From: CAZAQS01 sp964486825
Lineage (GTDB): Bacteria > Chloroflexota > Anaerolineae > Anaerolineales > UBA4823
DNA: 17,919 nt
Assembly (NCBI GenBank): GCA_964486825.1
Contig: CAZAQS010000084.1
Span: 1-17,919 of the forward strand
Direction: 5' to 3'
In this document: piece after piece, positions 6,898 to 13,834 of the stretch
Position numbering within the stretch: position 1 is the stretch's first letter
Layout: each line of letters starts with the position of its first letter
Position numbers and translations under genes: made by a program
Notes under the pieces: model-generated
Database searches by the model: none
What the model saw: the letters and a program-made list of their open reading frames with translations, nothing else
Told to the model about the DNA's origin: nothing

Positions 6898-7884
6898 CGG
6901 CTCCGGCTCCGGCATCGGCGTTGGCTGGCCTTCGGCAGTACTTTCCCGAAGATCTACAACAGGCATTGTCCCACCATTACTGATAATCCACTTGCTGTTC
7001 TGGCGAAGCTCTTGGGCTATTAACACCTGGATGTATTGCTCAGCCAGGGTCCCTTTTCCTTCCAGCTCTTGGAGAATAGCATGCAAGGCCTCTTTCTGAG
7101 CTTCAGAAGTCAGGCTGATGCGGGTAGCTTCGGCCTCAGCCAGCCTGGTAATCTGGTAGGCCTCCCCCTCCGCTTGCTTCTGCGCAGTATAAAAATCACT
7201 GTCTGCCAGAGTTCGCTGTTGAATTGCTTCGGCGGTGGCCTTTTCCTGAAGCTGGACAGCGACCATCCGGTCTTTGATAGCATTGAGCACCTCGACCGGG
7301 GGTGAAGCACTCTGGATTTGGACCAGGACGAATTGGACGCCATATTGTCCCTCTCTTGTCTGCAAAGCTGCCATCACTTGCTGGTTTATCTCTGCTCGAC
7401 TTCCCATGACATTATCCATGAGCTGGGTATTCACAACATCCCTCAAAGCGCCCTGGACGAAACCCGCCACAATTTGTTCGGGGTTAGTCACTTCCAGGGC
7501 ATAACGGACCGGGTCCACTACCCGATAGGTATAGATGAGTGAAACATCCAGGGTAACATTGTCCTCGGTCATAGCGGCAAGCTCAATCACGCCTGGACGT
7601 TCGACCACATTAAGACCGATGACCGTGTCTACAAAGGGGATCCGGATATGCCAGCCGGGTTCGTCAATGCCGATGAACGCCCCACCCCGCAGGTGCAGGC
7701 CTCTTTCGTAGGGGCGGATCTTATAAACTGCGTCTCGCGCCAATGAAAAGAGCGCTCCCCCAACCACCAACAATACAAGGATCAGGACAGCATATTTAGA
7801 AAGGATTTCAAGACAACCGCGAGCGAGCCGTTTGTTATCCGGCTGATTGGAACGATTGAGATCAACAGGGATATCAGCTGACAT
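6895..7884 (-). CDS. SPFH/band 7 (prohibitin/stomatin-like) membrane protein
   Basis: A 329-residue protein with one N-terminal membrane anchor (AVLILVLLVVGGALFSL, 32-48) followed by a band 7/SPFH domain at about 55-205. Typical pieces are the PYERGLHLRGG turn, the GWHIRIPFVDTV segment and DVSLIYTYRVVDP. Residues about 210-290 are Ala/Glu/Gln-rich and likely coiled coil, as in prohibitins and HflK/HflC. The tail is short and Pro/Glu-rich (PTPMPEPEP). Such proteins form large oligomeric cages or membrane microdomains and can modulate FtsH-type proteases. No NfeD or ftsH partner lies beside it. The start at 7884 is supported by GGAGG six bases upstream. A longer frame to 7944 has no ribosome site and would add a second hydrophobic stretch that cuts into the operator dyad. 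A promoter and dyad lie just upstream. Confidence 0.88.
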   Translation of the reverse strand: MSADIPVDLNRSNQPDNKRLARGCLEILSKYAVLILVLLVVGGALFSLARDAVYKIRPYERGLHLRGGAFIGIDEPGWHIRIPFVDTVIGLNVVERPGVIELAAMTEDNVTLDVSLIYTYRVVDPVRYALEVTNPEQIVAGFVQGALRDVVNTQLMDNVMGSRAEINQQVMAALQTREGQYGVQFVLVQIQSASPPVEVLNAIKDRMVAVQLQEKATAEAIQQRTLADSDFYTAQKQAEGEAYQITRLAEAEATRISLTSEAQKEALHAILQELEGKGTLAEQYIQVLIAQELRQNSKWIISNGGTMPVVDLRESTAEGQPTPMPEPEP

Positions 7885-7926
7885 AGAGCACCTCCGCAAC
7901 CAAATCACTATGGAAAAATATTGCAT

Positions 7927-7951
7927 CAATAGGTAGATATACAACCTATTG
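7927..7951. promoter_or_regulatory. Perfect dyad CAATAGGT-N9-ACCTATTG at the SPFH transcription start
   Basis: Arms at 7927-7934 and 7944-7951 are perfect 8-bp complements with a 9-bp AT-rich spacer. The predicted SPFH start of transcription (about 7954) is immediately adjacent. A protein bound here would block the promoter. The same sequence would also form a hairpin in the leader, about 40 bases ahead of the ribosome site. Operator is the more natural reading. Confidence 0.5.
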
Positions 7952-7960
7952 TTTGACGAT

Positions 7961-7989
7961 AGATTATCAGATTACGCATATTTCGTCAA
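7961..7989 (-). promoter_or_regulatory. Promoter of the SPFH gene
   Basis: On the minus strand TTGACG (7989-7984), a 17-bp spacer and TAATCT (7966-7961) give a near-consensus housekeeping promoter. The predicted start near 7954 leaves a leader of about 70 bases before the ATG at 7884. Confidence 0.6.
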
Positions 7990-8047
7990 GTAACAATATT
8001 CCTGGGGGTGGAGATGCAGGTTATATCCCCAATACCTGCTTATATAA

Positions 8048-8071
8048 ATGAAAACGAAGTATCTCGTTTTC
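8048..8071. repeat. GAAAACGA/TCGTTTTC inverted repeat, with a direct copy at 8201
   Basis: GAAAACGA (8050-8057) and TCGTTTTC (8064-8071) form an 8-bp perfect dyad around AGTATC. The eleven bases ATGAAAACGAA at 8048-8058 recur exactly at 8201-8211, so the motif flanks the candidate importer promoter at 8090-8118. Both copies also open mini-frames starting M-K-T-K, of 11 and 10 codons. Binding sites for a regulator and duplicated leader peptides are both possible. Neither mini-frame has a convincing ribosome site. Confidence 0.4.
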
Positions 8072-8089
8072 TTTATAATATAATTCACA

Positions 8090-8118
8090 TTGCGAACTTG
8101 CCATCTTAATGTTAAACT
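8090..8118 (+). promoter_or_regulatory. Candidate promoter of the BMP-ABC importer operon
   Basis: TTGCGA (8090-8095), a 17-bp spacer and TAAACT (8113-8118) give a reasonable housekeeping promoter. The start would be near 8125, leaving a leader of about 180 bases before the ATG at 8308. Two overlapping TATAAT hexamers at 8074-8084 lie upstream but lack -35 partners. Confidence 0.45.
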
Positions 8119-8173
8119 TGTAAGGGTTCGTTAGACCTGTGCTTTTTTCAACGATCAAGGTTTAAAATGCTCA

Positions 8174-8192
8174 TTTCCGGCACATCCGGAAA
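8174..8192 (+). other. Leader hairpin TTTCCGG-CACAT-CCGGAAA
   Basis: A 7-bp GC-rich perfect stem with a 5-base loop lies in the predicted leader of the importer operon. No T-run follows, so it is not a simple terminator. It precedes the orphan Shine-Dalgarno and may be part of a larger leader fold. The sequence does not match any riboswitch class that I recognise, including purine aptamers. Confidence 0.45.
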
Positions 8193-8200
8193 CCGTAATA

Positions 8201-8233
8201 ATGAAAACGAAAGGAGGGATACAAACGAGATAA
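8201..8233 (+). other. Orphan Shine-Dalgarno inside a 10-codon mini-frame of the importer leader
   Basis: AAGGAGGG (8211-8218) is a very strong anti-16S match, yet no ATG, GTG or TTG follows within 15 bases. The real gene starts 90 bases later with its own AGGAG (8292-8296). The motif lies inside the tiny frame 8201-8233, which encodes MKTKGGIQTR. The CCTTCC at 8252-8257 could pair with GGAGGG. Options are a standby site for ribosomes, a leader switch, or chance. Confidence 0.3.
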
Positions 8234-8307
8234 GATTATCTTCCTGATTCACCTTCCAGCCTTTCAGTTTGCATAACATTTATACCTTTACAGGAGAAGA
8301 AAATCGC

Positions 8308-9489
8308 ATGTCCAAGAAAATTTACACCCTTTTGGCCGTTTTGCTTGTGGCCACTTTGATCCTGGCAGCCTGTGCACCGGCTGCAACCCCAGAACCAACT
8401 CCAGTGCCGGGAGAGCCAATGCCTGAACCGGTGGAACCAACACCTGTACCAGTGGAACCAACACCCGTTCCAGTGGAACCAACGGAACCGCCGGCAGAGC
8501 CGACTGAAACACCTGCAGAACCAGTCGAACCACCAACCACCGCCGTCAAAGCCTGCCAGGTTACTGACACAGGTGGGGTTGATGATGCTTCATTCAACGA
8601 GACCGCCTGGGCCGGCGTCCTGCGAGCCCAGGATGAGCTAGGAGCGGAAGCCCTGGTACTCGAGTCGCAACAACAGGCCGATTACGAGAGAAATATCAAC
8701 GCCTTCATCGAAGAAGGTTGCGATATCATCATCACGGTTGGCTTCTTGCTGGGTGACGCCACTGCCGCGGCGGCCGAACAGAACCCTGACGAGAGATTCG
8801 CGATCGTTGACTTTGCTTACGATCCAGCCTATGACAACGTCCTGGGCCTAGTCTTCGCCACGGAAGAAGCCGCATTCCTGGCAGGCTACGCAGCCGCGGG
8901 CGCTACCCAAACCGGGGTAGTAGGAACCTTCGGCGGACTGCAGATCCCGCCAGTGACCGTCTTTATGGACGGCTTCGCCATGGGCGTTCAGTACTACAAC
9001 GAACAGAAGGGTACGAACGTTGAAGTAGTTGGTTGGGATCCAGCCACAGAGACCGGTCTCTTCACCGGTAACTTCGAGAGCCTGGATGATGGGCGCGCCA
9101 TGGGCGAGACCCTGATGGGCGAAGGCGCAGACATCATCATGCCTGTCGCCGGACCGGTCGGGTTGGGCACCGCTGCAGCCGCGCAAGAGGCCGGAAATGT
9201 CTATATCATCGGTGTGGACACAGACTGGACGATCAGCTCACCTGAATATACCCCCATCGTCTTCACCTCTGTACTGAAGAATATGGATGTGGCAGTATTT
9301 GAAGCTATCGAAGAGGTCGTGGATGGCACCTTCGCGGGTGGGTTGTTCGTGGGCACGCTGGAAAACGATGGCGTTGGACTGGCGCCCTTCCACGAGCTTG
9401 AGGGTATGGTATCTGCTGAGCTACAGACCGAGCTCGATGAGCTCCAGCAAGAAATCATCGCCGGCAATATCCAGGTCATGCCTCGATAA
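8308..9489 (+). CDS. BMP-family nucleoside-type ABC importer lipoprotein
   Basis: A 393-residue substrate-binding lipoprotein of the BMP/PnrA family. The signal peptide is MSKKIYTLLAVLLVATLILA with lipobox LAAC, and Cys22 is the lipidation site. Residues about 27-77 form a Pro/Glu/Val/Thr stalk with three 7-residue repeats. The binding domain covers about 79-393. It begins with the family motif D87-x-G-x-x-x-D93-x-S95-F96-N97 and contains AAFLAGYAAAGATQTGVVGT and GVDTDW. Characterised members bind purine or pyrimidine nucleosides, so nucleosides are the likely but unproven ligand. The ATG at 8308 is chosen over the upstream in-frame TTG because it opens a proper signal peptide and follows AGGAG at 8292-8296, although spacing is long (11 bases). 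It is the first gene of the operon, followed by a strong hairpin and then the ATPase. Confidence 0.93.
   Translation: MSKKIYTLLAVLLVATLILAACAPAATPEPTPVPGEPMPEPVEPTPVPVEPTPVPVEPTEPPAEPTETPAEPVEPPTTAVKACQVTDTGGVDDASFNETAWAGVLRAQDELGAEALVLESQQQADYERNINAFIEEGCDIIITVGFLLGDATAAAAEQNPDERFAIVDFAYDPAYDNVLGLVFATEEAAFLAGYAAAGATQTGVVGTFGGLQIPPVTVFMDGFAMGVQYYNEQKGTNVEVVGWDPATETGLFTGNFESLDDGRAMGETLMGEGADIIMPVAGPVGLGTAAAAQEAGNVYIIGVDTDWTISSPEYTPIVFTSVLKNMDVAVFEAIEEVVDGTFAGGLFVGTLENDGVGLAPFHELEGMVSAELQTELDELQQEIIAGNIQVMPR
8428..8490 (+). repeat. Three 21-bp tandem repeats in the lipoprotein stalk
   Basis: Units at 8428-8448, 8449-8469 and 8470-8490 encode PVEPTPV, PVEPTPV and PVEPTEP. The DNA is nearly identical between units, which suggests recent slippage or duplication. 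Stalk length may therefore vary between strains. Confidence 0.8.
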
Positions 9490-9523
9490 GGCCCAAGGTT
9501 TTCGAAAGTAGTGAGTAAACGAT

Positions 9524-9563
9524 CCTAAGAATGGAGCTGGTGGAAGCCAGCTTCATTCTTAGG
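9524..9563 (+). other. 17-bp intergenic hairpin between binding-protein and ATPase genes
   Basis: CCTAAGAATGGAGCTGG (9524-9540) pairs with CCAGCTTCATTCTTAGG (9547-9563), with one G-U pair and a 6-base loop (TGGAAG). No T-run follows, so full termination is unlikely. It starts 34 bases after the lipoprotein stop and ends 20 bases before the ATPase ATG. Hairpins in this position in binding-protein operons, such as malE-malF, protect the upstream mRNA and cause more binding protein than membrane subunits to be made. The same role is inferred here. Confidence 0.75.
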
Positions 9564-9583
9564 TCGAAAGTTGTGGAAAATAT

Positions 9584-11119
9584 ATGGCACCTATCCTCGA
9601 ACTTAGAAATATCACCAAAAGATTCCCCGGGGTATTGGCAAATGACCATATCAGCCTGACTCTCAACAAGGGCGAGATCCACGCCCTATTGGGGGAGAAC
9701 GGGGCAGGAAAGACCACCCTCATGAACATCTTGTACGGCCTGTACGAGCAAGATGAGGGGGAGATCTTGGTGCACGGTAAAGAGATTAAAATCGAATCTC
9801 CCAGCGACGCCATCGCCGCCGGCATTGGCATGGTGCACCAACATTTCATGCTAATCCCCGTCTTTACCGTGACCGAAAACGTCATGCTGGGCCTGGAGTC
9901 CACCTTCACGGGAGGATTTTTGGACCATAAAACCGCAGCTCAAAAAATTTCCGATATCTCTTCCCAATTTAACCTTCAAGTTCACCCCTACGATTACATT
10001 AAAGACCTGCCGGTGGGTGTTCAGCAAAGAGTTGAGATTATCAAACTGCTGTACAGGGAGGCGGATATCCTCATCCTTGACGAGCCAACAGCCGTGCTTA
10101 CGCCGCAAGAGGTGGATGAGCTGTTCAAGATCATGCATTCGCTGGTGGATCAAGGGAAATCGATCATCTTTATTACCCATAAATTAGGCGAGGTGCTTGA
10201 TATCGCCGACAGGATCACCGTCATCCGGCGGGGGAAGGTAGTTGGCGAGACCACTCCCGGACAAGCCAGTAAAAGCCAGCTGGCAGAGATGATGGTTGGT
10301 CGTGAAGTACGGCTGGAGGTCGAGAAGACCGCCCACCAAATCGGTGAAAAAGTGCTCGAAGTAAACGAGCTGGTGGTAATGGATGAGCGCCACCAGATCG
10401 CAGTTGATGGCGTTTCCTTTGACATCTCCGCCGGTGAGATCCTGGGAATAGCAGGTGTGCAGGGCAATGGCCAGACCGAGTTGGTTGAAGCGCTCACCGG
10501 TCTCCGGCAGCCTGTGGAAGGTAAAATCACAGTCCTTGGTCAAGACATAACTGAATATACACCGCGCCAGGTGACGGAACTCGGCACCGCTCACGTCCCT
10601 GAGGACCGCCAGCGCGATGGGCTGGTGCTAACCTTCCCGGTCGCCGACAACTTGATGTTGAACATGTACTACCAGGAGCCTTTCTCGCGTGGGGTTATCC
10701 TTCAAGACCAACCGATCCTGGAATCGGCCAATAAGCTGATCAAGGAATTCGATATCCGAACACCCAGCGCGAAAACTACAGCCGGCAGCCTGTCGGGCGG
10801 GAACCAACAGAAGGTGATCGTGGCGCGTGAGTTTTCTCGTCCGATCAAGCTGCTGGTTGCATCTCAACCGACGCGCGGTCTGGATGTGGGCTCGGTCGAA
10901 TATATTCACCAGCGCATCCTCGAGAAACGCGACGAAGGCTGTGCCGTTCTGCTGGTCTCTTCCGAGCTGGATGAGATTATGGAGCTTTCGGACCGGATAG
11001 CCACCATGTACCGTGGAAAGATCGTGGAAATTCTCACAGCAGAGGAAGCTACCAAAGAGATGTGTGGCTTACTCATGGCTGGGGTCAAACCAGAAGCCTT
11101 GGAAGGCGCACTGGCATGA
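9584..11119 (+). CDS. ABC importer ATPase with two nucleotide-binding domains (BMP/nucleoside type)
   Basis: A 511-residue RbsA/NupO-like double ATPase that powers the importer from the cytosolic face. Domain 1 (about 4-245) has Walker A GENGAGKTT (37-45), Q-loop HQHFM (85-89), a degenerate signature LPVGVQQR (142-149), Walker B ILILDEPTA (162-170) and switch His199. Domain 2 (about 256-500) has a Walker A without the Lys/Thr (GVQGNGQTE, 291-299) and a Walker B without the Asp-Glu pair (LLVASQPTRGLD, 423-434), but a perfect signature LSGGNQQK (403-410). One composite site, Walker A of domain 1 with the signature of domain 2, should be active. This asymmetry is usual for the nucleoside/BMP branch and is not decay. 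The ribosome site is weak (GTGGAAAATAT before the ATG), in keeping with lower expression than the lipoprotein. The gene lies 94 bp after the lipoprotein gene and 30 bp before the first permease gene. Confidence 0.95.
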   Translation: MAPILELRNITKRFPGVLANDHISLTLNKGEIHALLGENGAGKTTLMNILYGLYEQDEGEILVHGKEIKIESPSDAIAAGIGMVHQHFMLIPVFTVTENVMLGLESTFTGGFLDHKTAAQKISDISSQFNLQVHPYDYIKDLPVGVQQRVEIIKLLYREADILILDEPTAVLTPQEVDELFKIMHSLVDQGKSIIFITHKLGEVLDIADRITVIRRGKVVGETTPGQASKSQLAEMMVGREVRLEVEKTAHQIGEKVLEVNELVVMDERHQIAVDGVSFDISAGEILGIAGVQGNGQTELVEALTGLRQPVEGKITVLGQDITEYTPRQVTELGTAHVPEDRQRDGLVLTFPVADNLMLNMYYQEPFSRGVILQDQPILESANKLIKEFDIRTPSAKTTAGSLSGGNQQKVIVAREFSRPIKLLVASQPTRGLDVGSVEYIHQRILEKRDEGCAVLLVSSELDEIMELSDRIATMYRGKIVEILTAEEATKEMCGLLMAGVKPEALEGALA

Positions 11120-11149
11120 GGATTTGACTCTTGCTAAAGGGTTATTTGA

Positions 11150-12442
11150 ATGAGCGAAGATAACGTGCCTACTCCAGATCCAGAACCAAAGAAGAACGCC
11201 ACCCAGATCTTTATGGAGGAGCTTATCCCCAAGCCCCCGGGACATTTACCTTGGTGGCGGCGGGTCATTCGGACCATGACAATTCCGGTCCTGGCGATCA
11301 TCAGCGGCTTGATCGTGGGTGGATTCATCATCATCTTAACCACCGAAAACTTTTGGGCGCTTATGGATGAGTCGCCTTTATTGGCAATCCAAGCCGGGTT
11401 ACGCGCGGTAGGTAGCGCCTATTCAGCCTTGTTCACCGGCGCTATCGGCGACCCGGCCCGCATCCTGGGAGCCATTGAAAGCGGCAACGAGCTCGAGATA
11501 CGTCGATCGATCAACCCAATCTTTGAAAGCCTGGTCTCATCGACTCCGTTTATTTTTGCAGGCCTGGCAGTGGCCCTGGGTTTCAGAGCCGGACTTTTCA
11601 ATATCGGCGTGGAGGGACAGCTGTTTATAGGAGCTATTTTTGCGGCCTATGTCGGCTATTCAGTCACCGGGCTGCCTGCCATCATCCACATTCCCCTGGC
11701 GCTCCTGGCGGGAGCTGTAGGAGGCGGCTTGTGGGGCTTTATCCCTGGCTGGCTCAAAGCGAGGACCGGTGGGCACGAGGTGATCAATACGATTATGATG
11801 AATTTCATCGCTTTCCGTCTCAGTGATTGGCTTCTGAGCGGGCCAATGAAACGCCCGGATTCGTTCAACCCGGTAAGCCCAACAATCCAATCCACAGCGG
11901 TATTGCCGAGACTTTTCGAAAGCCCGATCCGCTTCCACATAGGGTTCTTCATCGCCTTGTTCGTGGCCTGGCTGGTCTATTTGTTCTTGTTCAGAACCAA
12001 ATGGGGTTTCTACCTGCGCACGGTAGGAGCAAATCCGCATGCAGCCCGTTATGCGGGTATGAACGTGCTTAAGGGCATCATCATAGCCATGGCTCTTTCG
12101 GGTGGCCTGGCAGGGCTGGCAGGCGCAAACGAGGTACTGGGCGTCAACTATAACCTGGCGATGGCTTTTTCCTCTGGCTACGGATTTGACAGCATCGCTC
12201 TGGCCCTGCTCGGCAAGAGCCACCCACTGGGCGTCGTGCTGGCGGCGCTGCTCTTCGGCACCCTGCGCAATGGCGCTGTCCGCATGCAGCTCTCTGCCGG
12301 CATTCCTATTGATATCATCTCCGTATTTCAGGCCTTGATCCTGGCGTTCATCGCTGCGCCAGCTATCATCCGCACGATTTACCGCCTCCGCCAGCCAACG
12401 CATGAAGAAGAAGGCGTGCTGGTCAGCGGATGGGGAGGATAA
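11150..12442 (+). CDS. ABC importer permease 1 (BPD_transp_2, nucleoside type)
   Basis: A 430-residue membrane subunit of the BMP-type importer. A 37-residue hydrophilic Pro-rich N-terminus precedes the first membrane segment (about 43-64). The rest follows the branched-chain/ribose permease pattern, with about eight to ten helices. Family motifs are GLFNIGVEGQL (148-158), GHEVINTIMMN (208-218) and GFDSIALALLG (345-355). These three appear in NupP/PnrC-like permeases. AAAGGG at 11136-11141 gives a good ribosome site 8 bases before the ATG. The C-terminal codons contain the GGGGAGG ribosome site for the second permease, so the two are tightly coupled. It is expected to pair with permease 2 as a heterodimer. 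Confidence 0.93.
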   Translation: MSEDNVPTPDPEPKKNATQIFMEELIPKPPGHLPWWRRVIRTMTIPVLAIISGLIVGGFIIILTTENFWALMDESPLLAIQAGLRAVGSAYSALFTGAIGDPARILGAIESGNELEIRRSINPIFESLVSSTPFIFAGLAVALGFRAGLFNIGVEGQLFIGAIFAAYVGYSVTGLPAIIHIPLALLAGAVGGGLWGFIPGWLKARTGGHEVINTIMMNFIAFRLSDWLLSGPMKRPDSFNPVSPTIQSTAVLPRLFESPIRFHIGFFIALFVAWLVYLFLFRTKWGFYLRTVGANPHAARYAGMNVLKGIIIAMALSGGLAGLAGANEVLGVNYNLAMAFSSGYGFDSIALALLGKSHPLGVVLAALLFGTLRNGAVRMQLSAGIPIDIISVFQALILAFIAAPAIIRTIYRLRQPTHEEEGVLVSGWGG

Positions 12443-12448
12443 CCCGAT

Positions 12449-13720
12449 ATGGCTACGACTGCTTTAAGACGCAAGGTTGAATATATCTCCCCCACTCGAC
12501 AGCGGGTCATGGGTGTCTTCTTTCTGGTGGTTGCCTTTTCGATCTGGTTTTTCTTCAGCCGGCCTGTAGAAGGCGGCCAGATTACCACATTCGTCCTTAC
12601 TCCAGGCCGCTTCGATGAAACCCTGGGAGATTGGGAGATGCCAACCTTAGCTGCCTTGAACGTGCTGGCCTTTGCAAGCGCGTTCCTGGGGGGCGTCCAG
12701 TTAGTGCGAGCACGCGGTTTTGGTCGCTATACCAACCTGGTGCTGGGCCTTGTGGCTGCCTTCTTCGTCTTCGGCTTCCTAACCTGGGCAGCCGCAGGAA
12801 GATCATTGAACCTGGCCAGCTTATTGAATACAACCGTTTCCAAAGCCGTCCCGATTACCCTGGGAGCATTATCGGGGGTGTTATGTGAACGGGCCGGCGT
12901 GGTCAACATCGCCATCGAGGGCATGATGCTGACCGGGGCCCTGGTTGCCGCGGTTGTCGCCAGCGTGGCGGGGAACCTGTGGGTTGGCCTGTTGGGGGCT
13001 GTCCTGGCGGGCGCCTTATTAGGCTTCATCCACGCGCTCCTATCCATCAAGTATGTGGTCAACCAGATCGTTTCAGGCACCGTGATCAATATCTTTTCCA
13101 TCGGTATGACTTCATATATCTCATCGAAGTTCCTGAATGTCTATCGAGAGCTGAATTCACCCGGCATCTTTCCACTGTGGGAAGTCCCGGTCCTGTCGAG
13201 GATCCCCTTCTTTGGCCCGATCCTCTTTAACAATAATATATTCGTGTATGCGATGTTATTCTTCCTGATCCTCCTGCATATCGCGCTATTCAAGACACGT
13301 TGGGGCTTGCGGATGCGCTCGGTAGGAGAGCACCCGCGGGCTGCGGATACCCTGGGTATTAACGTCTTCCGAACCCGCTACATGGCAGTCATCCTGGGTG
13401 GAATGATGGCAGGCTTTGCAGGAGCGTACTTCACGCTGGGCTCGGTAGGACGATTCAACGAAGTTATGACTGCCGGACGTGGTTTCATCGGCCTGGCTGC
13501 CATGATCTTTGGCAACTGGAACCCCTTTGGAGCGTTTGGCGCCGGCCTGCTGTTCGGTTTTGCCGACTCGCTGGCTTCCCGATTGGCTATCCTTAACGTC
13601 CAGATCCCCTCCCAGTTCTTGCTTATGGCTCCTTACGTGGCAACCATGATCGTACTGGCGGGAGTCGTAGGTCGAGGCCAGATGCCGGCTGCCGATGGCC
13701 AACCCTACGAAAAACAGTAA
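12449..13720 (+). CDS. ABC importer permease 2 (BPD_transp_2, nucleoside type)
   Basis: A 423-residue second membrane subunit. The motif ERAGVVNIAIEGMMLTGAL (147-165) corresponds to GLFNIGVEGQL of permease 1. GRGFIGLAAMIFGNWNPFG lies near the C-terminus and is typical of NupQ/PnrD-like permeases. The first membrane segment is about 20-37 and the rest is highly hydrophobic. GGGGAGG at 12432-12438 lies inside the end of permease 1, and only 6 bp separate the genes. A strong terminator follows, so this is the last gene of the operon. With the lipoprotein and the double ATPase it completes a four-part importer, probably for nucleosides. Confidence 0.93.
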   Translation: MATTALRRKVEYISPTRQRVMGVFFLVVAFSIWFFFSRPVEGGQITTFVLTPGRFDETLGDWEMPTLAALNVLAFASAFLGGVQLVRARGFGRYTNLVLGLVAAFFVFGFLTWAAAGRSLNLASLLNTTVSKAVPITLGALSGVLCERAGVVNIAIEGMMLTGALVAAVVASVAGNLWVGLLGAVLAGALLGFIHALLSIKYVVNQIVSGTVINIFSIGMTSYISSKFLNVYRELNSPGIFPLWEVPVLSRIPFFGPILFNNNIFVYAMLFFLILLHIALFKTRWGLRMRSVGEHPRAADTLGINVFRTRYMAVILGGMMAGFAGAYFTLGSVGRFNEVMTAGRGFIGLAAMIFGNWNPFGAFGAGLLFGFADSLASRLAILNVQIPSQFLLMAPYVATMIVLAGVVGRGQMPAADGQPYEKQ

Positions 13721-13744
13721 ACTCAAAATTCCTTCTATTACCAT

Positions 13745-13777
13745 CAAACGCCGCTCAAGCAGCGGCGTTTGCATTTT
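13745..13777 (+). terminator. Rho-independent terminator of the importer operon
   Basis: CAAACGCCGCT (13745-13755) pairs perfectly with AGCGGCGTTTG (13761-13771) around loop CAAGC, followed by CATTTTATA. The 11-bp GC-rich stem and T-rich tail lie 25 bp past the permease stop. The tail overlaps the promoter region of the next operon. Confidence 0.85.
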
Positions 13778-13796
13778 ATATGCTTTGATGTATAAT
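13768..13796 (+). promoter_or_regulatory. Promoter of the ArsR-P1B ATPase operon
   Basis: An exact TATAAT (13791-13796) lies 17 bp after TTTGCA (13768-13773), whose bases belong to the descending arm of the preceding terminator. Transcription would begin near 13803, inside the operator dyad. The -35 is poor. The TG at 13789-13790 touches the -10 without the usual one-base gap. Confidence 0.5.
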
Positions 13797-13813
13797 ATCA
13801 TCAATTGCTGATA
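13796..13813. promoter_or_regulatory. Candidate operator dyad TATCATCAATTGCTGATA of the ArsR-type repressor
   Basis: An 18-bp dyad centred on CAATTG with one mismatched pair (T13801/C13808). It begins on the last base of the -10 box and spans the predicted start of transcription. ArsR/SmtB repressors bind AT-rich dyads in exactly this place and release them when metal binds. Its position immediately ahead of the ArsR gene supports autoregulation. Confidence 0.6.
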
Positions 13814-13834
13814 CAATGATAGATGGAGTATAAA

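Noticed and set aside
8074..8084. Two overlapping TATAAT boxes as the importer promoter
   Set aside because: No plausible -35 lies 16-18 bp upstream of either. The TTGCGA-17-TAAACT pair downstream is better supported.
8125..8307. Purine riboswitch in the importer leader
   Set aside because: The conserved loop and junction sequences of purine aptamers are not present, and no terminator or clear sequester stem follows the hairpin.
10454..10890. Apparent decay of the second nucleotide site in the importer ATPase
   Set aside because: The missing Walker A Lys and Walker B Asp-Glu in domain 2 are normal for the BMP/nucleoside branch of these double ATPases.
11660..12403. Minus-strand open frame of 247 codons within permease 1
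   Set aside because: Antisense to a well-supported permease gene. The product is rich in Gln, His and Arg with no domain, which is typical of a frame shadow.
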